Shown piece after piece: positions 57,042 through 64,000 of a DNA stretch of 64,000 nt (its first letter is position 1; the number at the start of each line of letters is the position of its first letter). The position numbers were made by a program, and so were the translations under genes. Under the pieces are notes generated by a model. It was not told the DNA's origin and searched no databases. It saw nothing but the letters and a program-made list of their open reading frames with translations. This DNA is from Elephas maximus indicus. Lineage: Eukaryota; Chordata; Mammalia; Proboscidea; Elephantidae. The stretch is taken from assembly GCF_024166365.1 (NCBI RefSeq), contig NC_064842.1:10201001-10265000 (forward strand). The letters run 5' to 3'.

Positions 57042-59668
57042 GTCTTAGTTTTCTAGTGCTGCTGTGACAGAAATACCACAAGTGGATGGCTTTAACAGAA
57101 ATTTTATTCTCTCACAGTCTAGGCGGTTAGGAGTCTGAATTCAGGGTACCAGCTCCAGGGGAAAGTTTTCTGTCTCTGTCAGTTCTGGGGAAGGTCTTTG
57201 TCATCAATCTTCCCCTGGACTAGGAGCTTCTCAGTGCAAGGACTCCAGGTCCGAAGAATGCGATCCGTTCCTGGCTCTTCTTGCTTGGTGGTAATGAGGT
57301 CTTTTTTTCTCTCTCTCTCTGCTGACTTCTCTCCTTTATATCTCAAAAGAGATTGACTCAAGATACAACCTCATCTTATAGATTGAGTACTGCCTCATTA
57401 ACATAACTGCCTCTTATCCTGCCTCATTAACATCATACTCAAAACATCCCAGTGCCATTAACAACTTAAAGGTTAGAATTTACAATACGTAGGATATCGT
57501 ATATCCCACCTGAATTTAGAGACCATCTGAAGAATAGATTTGACGCATTGAACACTAGTAACCGAAGACCAGACGAGCTGTGGAATGACATCAAGGACAT
57601 CATCCATGAAGAAAGCAAAAGGTCACTGAAAAGACAAGAAAGAAAGAAAAGACCGAGGTGGATGTCAGAGGAGACTCTGAAACTTGCTCTTGAGCGTCGA
57701 GCAGCTAAAGCAAAAGGAAGAATTGATGAAGTAAAAGAACTGAACAGATTTCAAAGGGTGGCTTGAGAAGACAAAATAAAGTATTATAATGACATGTGCA
57801 AAGAGCTGGAGATGGAAAACCAAAAGGGAAGAACACACTCGGCATTTCTCAAGCTGAAAGAACTGAAGAAAAAATTCAAACCTCGAATTGCAATAGTGAA
57901 GGATTCCCTGGGGAAAATATTAGACGACGCAGGAAGCATCAAAAGAAGATGGAAGGAATACACAGAGTCATTATACCAAAAAGAATTAGTCGATATTCAA
58001 CCATTTCAAGAGCTGGCATATGACCAGGAATCGATGGTACTGAAGGAAGAAGTCCAAGCTGCTCTGAAGGCATTGGGGAAAAACAAGGCTCCAGGAATTG
58101 GTGGAAGACCAATTGAGATGTTTCAACAAACAGATGCATCGCTGGAGGTGCTCACTCGTCTATACCAAGAAATTTGGAAGACAGCTTCCTGGCCAACTGA
58201 CTGGAAGAGATCCATATTTATGCCTATTCCCAAGAAAGGTGATCCAACCGAATGTGGAAATTATAGAACAATATCATTAATATCACACACAAGCAAAATT
58301 TTGCTGAAGATCATTCAAAAGCGGCTGCAGCAGTATATCAACAGGCAACTGCCAGAAATTCAGGCTGGTTTCAGAAGAGGACGTGGAACCAGGGATGTCA
58401 TTGCTGATGTCAGATGGATCCTGGCTGAAAGCAGAGAATACCAGAAGGATGTTTACCTATGTTTTATTGACTATGCAAAGGCATTCGACTGTGTGGATCA
58501 TAACAAAGTATGGATAACATTGTGAAGAATGGGAATTCCAGAACACTTAATTGTGCTCGTGAGGAACCTGTACATAGATCAAGAGGCAGTTGTTCAGACA
58601 GAACAAGGGGATACTGACTGGTTTAAAGTCAGGAAAGGTGTGTGTCAGGGTTGTATTCTTTCACCATACCTATTTAATCTGTATACTGAGCAAATAATCG
58701 GAGAAGCTAGACTATATGAAGGACAGGGCATCAGGATTGGAGGAAGATTCATTAACAACCCGCATTATGCAGCTGACAAAACTTGCTTGCTGAAAGTGAA
58801 GACAACTTGAAGCACTTACTGATGAAGATCAAAGACTACAGCCTTCAGTATGGATTGCACCTCAACACAAAGAAAACAAAAATCCTCACAACTGGACCAA
58901 TGAGCAACATCATGATAAACGGAGAAAAGATTGAAGTTGTCAAGGATTTCATTTTACTTGGATCCACAATCAACAGCCATGGAAGCAGTAGTCAAGAAAT
59001 CAAAAGACGCATTGCATTGGATAAATCTGCTGCAAAGGACCTCTTCAAAGTGTTGAAGAGCAAAGATGTCACCCTGAAGACTAAGGTGCGCCTGACCCAA
59101 GCCATGGTATTTTCAATCGCATCATATGCATGTGAAAGCTGGACAATGAATAAGGAAGACAGAAGAAGAGTTGACGCCTTTGAGTTGTGCTGTTGGCGAA
59201 GAATATTGAATATACCATGGACTGCCAAAAGAACGAACACATCTGTCTTGGAAGAAGTACAACCAGAATGCTCCTTAGAGGCAAGGATGGCGAGACTGCG
59301 TCTTACATACTTCGGACATGTTGTCAGGAGGGATCAGTCCCTGGAGAAGGACATCATGCTTGGCAGAGGACTGGGTCAGCGGAAAAGAGGAAGACCCTCA
59401 ATGAGGTGGATTGACACAGTGGCTGCAACAAAGGGCTCAAGCATAACAACAATTGTGAGGATGGCACAGGACTGGGCAGTGTTTCATTCTGTTGTGCACA
59501 GGGTCACTATGAGTCAGAACCGAGTTGACGGCACCTAACAACAACAACAGGATAATCACATCAGATCACAAAATGATGGACAACCACGCATTACTGGGAA
59601 TCGTGGCCTAGCCAAGTTGACACACATTTTGGCGGGGGGGGGACACAGTTCGCTCCATAACAATCTGG
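57042..59668 (-). mobile_element. MaLR-like LTR (copy c), split by an RTE LINE
   Basis: Right-to-left LTR: tgtcttagttttctagtgct at 57042, cttcccctggactaggagct, tctcaaaagagattgactca, up to aggata at 57491-57496; then, after the RTE, atcacatcagatcacaaaat to gacacagttcgctccataac at 59668. Copy a, uninterrupted, reads across the same junction. Confidence 0.8.
57497..59548 (+). mobile_element. RTE-clade LINE, best preserved copy
   Basis: About 2 kb with long frames at 57548-57766, 57794-58525, 58529-58810 and 58783-59538. Content in order: E-F-R-D-H-L-K-N-R-F-D (connector after the endonuclease), N-K-A-P-G-I-G-G, C-F-I-D-Y-A-K-A-F-D-C-V-D (RT motif A), V-C-Q-G-C-I-L-S-P-Y-L-F-N (motif B), Y-A-A-D where family members have the catalytic Y-A-D-D, and C-terminal Y-F-G-H-V-V-R-R-D. 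Two in-frame stops (near 57764 and 58523), a frameshift near 58790 and the D-to-A change make it inactive. The endonuclease is absent (5' truncation). Tail: gacggcacctaacaacaaca. Confidence 0.95.
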
Positions 59669-59917
59669 AAATATGCTGTGCTTGACAGCACTTTGCAAGG
59701 TGATGATGTGTGTTCTGAGAGCTCCCACCCCATCCTCTACCTGCATGTCCTTTTGCTAAGAGTGGCCATGGGCACCAGAGATGTGGAAACACGGTAGTTT
59801 GCTCGTTCCCCCTTGGAGAATGAGGCATCCTGACTTTATGTATATGGTCATCGTAAATGAGGAATTAAAAAGTTGCCCAACTAACCTTTGCTTTTTCTCT
59901 TCTCCCCTTAAAAATAG

Positions 59918-60037
59918 AATGTCGGGAAGGTCATCACCAAAGGATGCCGCTACCTCGTCATCGGCCTGCAGGGATTTGCCGCGGCCTACTCCTCCCCATT
60001 TGGAGTAGCCACCAGCGTGGTGTCCCTTGTCCGCTAG
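59918..60037 (+). CDS. C1orf115: C1orf115 (RDD1) orthologue, coding exon 2 and stop
   Basis: Seen: T/C-rich tract, acceptor aaaaatag, then [20 protein letters not shown] and on to a TAG at 60035-60037; 39 residues, phase 0, giving a total of 137 residues against 142 in human as I recall. The stretch from Y-L-V-I-G-L-Q to V-S-L-V is about 24 mostly hydrophobic or small residues and likely forms the membrane-inserted segment, which fits the reported plasma-membrane localisation. It is the best conserved part of the family. The exon lies only about 250 bp after a MaLR-like LTR remnant, so the splice acceptor sits between transposon debris and unique sequence. Confidence 0.94.
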   Translation, partial: NVGKVITKGCRYLVIGLQGFAAAYSSPFGVATSVVSLVR

Positions 60038-61937
60038 TGGGAGCTGCTGGGGCAGGTGCCACAAGAATGAATGGAAGGCTCTGCTCTAGGAACCCGGCGA
60101 CTCTAAGAACATTTTAGACTTGAACCCACAAAATACTTGGGAGGAAAAAAAACAAGCTTTTCTTAGTTGAATTGGATGAGTGTTGAGACAAAGTCATCCC
60201 TGCCCCGTCTGCTGAGCTTTTCACGTCTCTCGGACCCAGGTGGACCAGATGGCCAGTCCACCGAGGGTCAGGTCATGGTTAGCGTTGAGATTGGCATTAG
60301 TCTGCTAAAGCCTGGCCCTTCCCGTGAGGATGGAAGAAGTGGGGTGGAGGAAAATGTTAGACAAATGACAACCCTGTGGGTGGGCCCATGGAGTGGTGAT
60401 TATGAGGGAAAAGGGGGACTTGGTCTATTCTGGACACAGGTCGTGGGTGACAGGGAACACACAGTCCTTGGCTGCCATTGTCTGAGGACAGCAAAGAAGC
60501 AGTTTGTTTCTGAAGTCATTTTCCCTCATCTCCTCCCCTGAACCCCACCCCTGTGCCACCAGGAGCTTAGTGACAGGCTTGAGAAGAAGGAAGGAAGACA
60601 AAAATCCCAGTGAAGGCTATGATGCTTTGAAAACAGTCATGACTGTTTCAAGTAGATGAAGGCATGTCATTTTCACCCGTCTCTGACATGCAGTGCAGCC
60701 GGCATCGAGGGCAGGAGTGACAGCGCGTTCATATGCCTGCTGGGGGGCTGGTCCCAGTTGTCGGAGGGCCTGCTCCTGAAGGCTGTTGTGCCCAGCCCAG
60801 CTCATGTGTTTGAGGCTGGACAGACTCCTGCACTGGCAGAGGCCATGGCCTCCTGACTCTGCCTGCTTGGCAATGTCAATCCACTCCTGACGGATGCTCA
60901 ATGCCTCCCGTAGGCCACACCGACTTGGGGTAGTTTGTGTTGGGGCAAAGGGGATGAGATAGAGAGAGCAAGACACAATGCCTGCAAATGAAAGTGTGTG
61001 AGTTACAGAAGGAACCAGGAAGTGGGAGACAGGTGATAAGGAAGTAGACCTAAGCTAAGAAGGACGTTGGATAGAGAAGTAAAGTACAGGAACCAGGTCT
61101 TGATTATCAGCCGTGGCAATTCTTAGGTGGCCTGGGCCTTTGGCTCTAGACAGGGCCCAGAGGTGGCCGGGTGGCCAGAGGTGTCATGGCTGGTTTTCAG
61201 AAGGCCTCTGAGGCCCATGGGCTCCCGTTGACTGTCTTTGTAACCTCCTTTCCTCTTCTACACTGCCCAGTTTGACCACATCTCACCTGGAGTCACAGGA
61301 CGGGAGTGGGCCCTGGGACTGACACCCACGGAGGATGACCTGTGGACTGCCGTTGACCATTGGACAGGAAGCTGAAGGAATGAGGAGTCCTTACCAGGAC
61401 CCTCTGTAAATCCCCACCATTGGCTAGCTGTTGTGACTTTGTTTCCAGAATAACCAAAAATCCAAAGTGGTGGTTGCTGACCAATCTGCAGGTTAGGTGG
61501 CAACACCTACCTATTGTCCCAGGAGGTTTCCCAGGGCGTGCAAGGGGGGCCTTAAGTCTCATGGGTTACAGGTCAGGTGTCTTGGGAGGTGGAGAAGTGT
61601 GACGACAGACAGACAGAAAAAGGAATGGGTCGGGGAGAAACCTGCCGCAGCTAGGCTCAGCTTCACTTTCTGGAGACTCCTGTTGAAGATGAACTTGGAC
61701 CCAACTCCTGCAGCATTAATATTTGTGAGGAAAAGAGAAAACAAATTGTCTTGTTTTAGCCCAAATGATGAAAGTTGATAATGGCACATTTTCACACATA
61801 TAAGGTAATTATAGCTAACCTGCCAACACCAGGAGTTGGGGAAAAGAAGAGATGTAAGTGGAAGAAAAAGCACAGCATAGTCCGTGAGAAGGACAGCCAG
61901 GCCATGGGAAGCCCGCTGGTCGCAGGAAATGAACCAG

Positions 61938-62146
61938 TTAAACCAGTTGCCGTGGAGTTGACGCCAACTCACGTGGTGACCCCACGCGTGTCAGAGTAGA
62001 GCTGTGCACTGTAGCGTTTTCAATGGCTGATTTTTCAGAAGCAGGTTGCCGGGACTTTCTTCCAAGATGCCTCTGGGTGAACGCGAACCTCCAGCCTTAT
62101 AGGTAGCACCTGAGTGCTTTAGCCATTTGCACCACCCAGGGACTCA
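61938..62146 (-). mobile_element. AfroSINE (long form) in the C1orf115 3'UTR
   Basis: aaaccagttgccgtggagtt to atttgcaccacccagggact; middle block cagaagcaggttgccgggac. Lies between the stop codon and the predicted polyadenylation signal. Confidence 0.9.
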
Positions 62147-62687
62147 CCTGTGCTGTGTTTGGACACCTGTGAACCAGTGGAGCGGAAGAGCACCAAAGAA
62201 GCTCACCAAGTCTTCCTGGGGAAATGGAAGTATGACCAAGAAGGGATGAGAGCTGGGAGGGTTTTCCTTGCTGGGGAGTCTGTCCAACAAAGACTCCCCT
62301 CCAGCTGGAGGAACTGCAGAGCCAAGCACAATTGGCCCCCAGATTCTTAAATTCCAGTTAAAAATTAATCCAGAAATTCCAAAAGTCCAAACTTCCTAGG
62401 GAGTGTCCTGGGAGTCAGGTTCACGAGTACAGAAGATTAACGGCTCTAGGCTGTCGCTGAGCTTGAGTCCTTCCCCAGTGACAGGGCACCATGCCTTTCC
62501 CTCAGTTCTCTGAGCTCATGGCTTTCAACTCCAGGCGCTGAGTTGCAGACCGTCTTTTCTTTCTCTTTCTTATTAGTATTTGTTTAACATCAGGGCTGAT
62601 ACCTACTGAGGGTTGAGCCTGAGCGCTCTCCCTTCACATGATCGACCTCGAAGCTTTTGTGTTTCTTTTTCTTGCCCTTATTCTGTA

Positions 62688-62693
62688 AATAAA
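62688..62693 (+). terminator. C1orf115: Polyadenylation signal AATAAA of C1orf115
   Basis: AATAAA followed by tttgtttgatgtgtccgtgt, a GT-rich downstream element at the usual distance. First canonical signal after the C1orf115 stop. Confidence 0.7.
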
Positions 62694-62715
62694 ACCCCCA
62701 ATTTGTTTGATGTGT

Positions 62716-63670
62716 CCGTGTGTGAAGGTTTCTCCCCCCTCACTTTCTAACCTTACCTCAGGGAGACTCCTGGAGGCTCCATCCAAGGCTGAGAACGTCA
62801 CCCAGTAGGTATTCGCAGGCCAGAGCCATCTCCCTGGGGAACAACAGGGGAGCCCAACACTGCTCCCTGAGGCCAGAGGGAAGCCCCAACTAGCTTGGTA
62901 ACTGCATCTTGGGTGTTAATAGAGGGGCAGTTCTCTAGGAACTTGGCAGAGCAGGCTTGGATGGCAGGAGCCTCAGATCAGGTGTTTGTTATAAATGAAG
63001 ATTTCCAGAACCTCTGATTTGGATTTAGATGTATGCCTTGCGGCCAAGCTGCATTTTCTACACACATCCAAGACGATTCTGATGCAGCTGCTCTTTGGAT
63101 GAGGCCGAGAAATGCTGGCTTCCCAGGTGCCTGCTGCAGATAGCGCCTGCCCTTAGGCTCCAAGGTGGGCGCCTGGGGTCTGACCCAAGCAGAGAAGCAC
63201 TGGGCAAGGGGAGGGAATCGGGCCTGCAAGTTGCCAGGTCCCGACTGGGCATGTGTAAATGTCTACTCACTGACTCTCAGAAGTGATGTCATAGGTCCTG
63301 GTGATGGGGACAGGCATTGGGGCTGATGCCTCCCAACCTGCTGTTAGCCTTAGAGTGAAGCAGAATCCAGCAGCCTCTAAGTCTCCAGCTGCCATGGAGT
63401 CACCCGTGCGGTCCCTCTGCCCGGCACCTGCACCTTGTCATAAAAGCCCCAACTGTGTCTGTGACCATGTAGCTCCCGGCAGCAGGACTTGAACTTGGAC
63501 CTCCCAACTTCAGCTCTCCCTCCTCCTGCACCCTCCAGCAGTCCTCAGCAGGGTGTGGTTGTGGGACTGGATCACTGTCCTTGCAGTTTGAGGTTTAGGC
63601 AGCTGCTGTCATGGGTTGTACCCATGATGTCTGTCTTAGGGTAGGTTCAGTGAAGGGTATGTGTATATAT
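62716..63670. other. Downstream flank, nothing recognised
   Basis: GC-moderate unique-looking sequence after the C1orf115 polyadenylation signal; open frames at 62978-63492 carry no recognised domains. Confidence 0.4.
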
Positions 63671-63671
63671 A

Positions 63672-63803
63672 AACCAACCAAACCCGTTGCTGTTGAGTTG
63701 ATTCCGACTCATAGCGACCCTACGGGACAGAGTAGAACTGCCCCATAGGGTTTCCAAGGCTGTAATCTTTATGCAAGCAGACTGCCACATCTTTCTCCCG
63801 CTA
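63672..63803 (-). mobile_element. AfroSINE (long form), head truncated
   Basis: accaaccaaacccgttgctg to cagactgccacatctttctc; the tRNA-like head is missing and flanking repeat sequence follows directly. Confidence 0.9.
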
Positions 63804-64000
63804 TATGTATCGAGAGAGAGAGATTTATCTCAAGGAAATGGCTTATGCAGTAGTAGAGGCTGACAAGTCCTAAGTCCATGGGTCAGGCATCAGGCTGGAG
63901 GCTTTTCCCAACTCAGCAGAAGCTGAGGAACCCAAGATCGGCAGGTCAGACGGCAGGCTGCTGGCTTATGGGCTGTGGGGGCTGACGAATCCCAAGATCA
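63804..64000. mobile_element. LTR- or DNA-element-like repeat cut by window edge
   Basis: gagagagagatttatctcaa, ggaaatggcttatgcagtag and gtagaggctgacaagtccta are familiar words of an old mammalian interspersed repeat, family not assigned. Contains two copies of a ggct(g)g...caagatc(a/g) motif. Confidence 0.4.

Larger units (their letters stand above)
48787..59917 (+). other. C1orf115 intron
   Basis: Between a gtaggg donor at 48787 and a tag acceptor ending at 59917. Composed largely of layered transposons listed separately; 49306-50107, 53593-54447 and 55089-55554 show nothing I can name apart from a CA/GT-rich tract near 54222-54290. Confidence 0.85.
60038..62715 (+). other. C1orf115: C1orf115 3'UTR (inferred)
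   Basis: No AATAAA is seen between the stop codon and 62688, where a clear signal is followed by GT-rich sequence, so the 3'UTR is probably about 2.7 kb. It contains a full-length AfroSINE on the minus strand (61938-62146). Short open frames within it are not gene-like. If an unseen variant signal is used, the UTR would be shorter. Confidence 0.6.

Noticed and set aside
57548-59538. A host gene encoding a reverse-transcriptase-like protein
   Set aside because: Stops, a frameshift, a lost catalytic Asp, the RTE tail and the flanking target duplication show a dead LINE copy.
60167-60541. 124-codon open frame in the C1orf115 3'UTR
   Set aside because: No recognised content and no independent promoter or splice signals; lies within the inferred UTR.

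Overview
This is nuclear DNA from a placental mammal, almost certainly an afrotherian and most likely a paenungulate such as an elephant. The host-lineage evidence is the repeat content: roughly forty copies of an AfroSINE-type tRNA-derived SINE, eight pieces of an RTE-clade LINE whose 3' end is shared with those SINEs, and afrotherian-looking L1 3' ends. The genes are spliced, separated by long repeat-rich introns, and one starts in a CpG island. The species is an inference; no marker here settles elephant versus manatee or hyrax.

Two protein-coding genes are present, both on the + strand. The first is the 3' third of MARK1 (microtubule-affinity-regulating kinase 1): five coding exons at 7978-8078, 9360-9524, 11615-11866, 18726-18770 and 23050-23404, then a 3'UTR with several AATAAA signals up to about 25.7 kb. 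The exons join in frame into 305 residues ending in the KA1 membrane-binding domain. The kinase and UBA domains lie upstream of the window. Position 1-7977 is MARK1 intron. The second is a complete two-exon gene for the orthologue of human C1orf115 (RDD1), coding 137 residues: exon 1 at 48493-48786 in a CpG island, an 11.1-kb intron, exon 2 at 59918-60037, and a 3'UTR probably ending just after the AATAAA at 62688. The order and orientation MARK1 then C1orf115 match, as I recall it, human chromosome 1q41. The two proteins have no known joint pathway: one is a polarity/cytoskeleton kinase, the other a small membrane-associated factor linked to ABCB1-dependent drug efflux.

The rest is transposon-derived or unrecognised. 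By region: 1-7.9 kb intron with an AT microsatellite, a 2-kb RTE LINE and a reverse-strand L1 3' end; 8-23 kb MARK1 introns with SINEs, MIRs, MER5A and a long L2 LINE in which a 49-bp segment has been amplified seven times; 16.9-19.2 kb unusually repeat-poor around a 45-nt exon; 26-48 kb intergenic, dense in SINEs, L1, RTE and MaLR-like LTRs; 48.8-59.9 kb C1orf115 intron with several layered insertions whose target-site duplications can be read directly; 62.7-64 kb downstream flank.

I looked for a novel system and do not see one. The most useful observations are the tandem NAGNAG acceptor and 45-nt exon of MARK1, the L2-born minisatellite, a tRNA-Gly-headed SINE carrying the RTE tail, and the datable nests of insertions. 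Most long open frames in the window are chance or repeat-derived.
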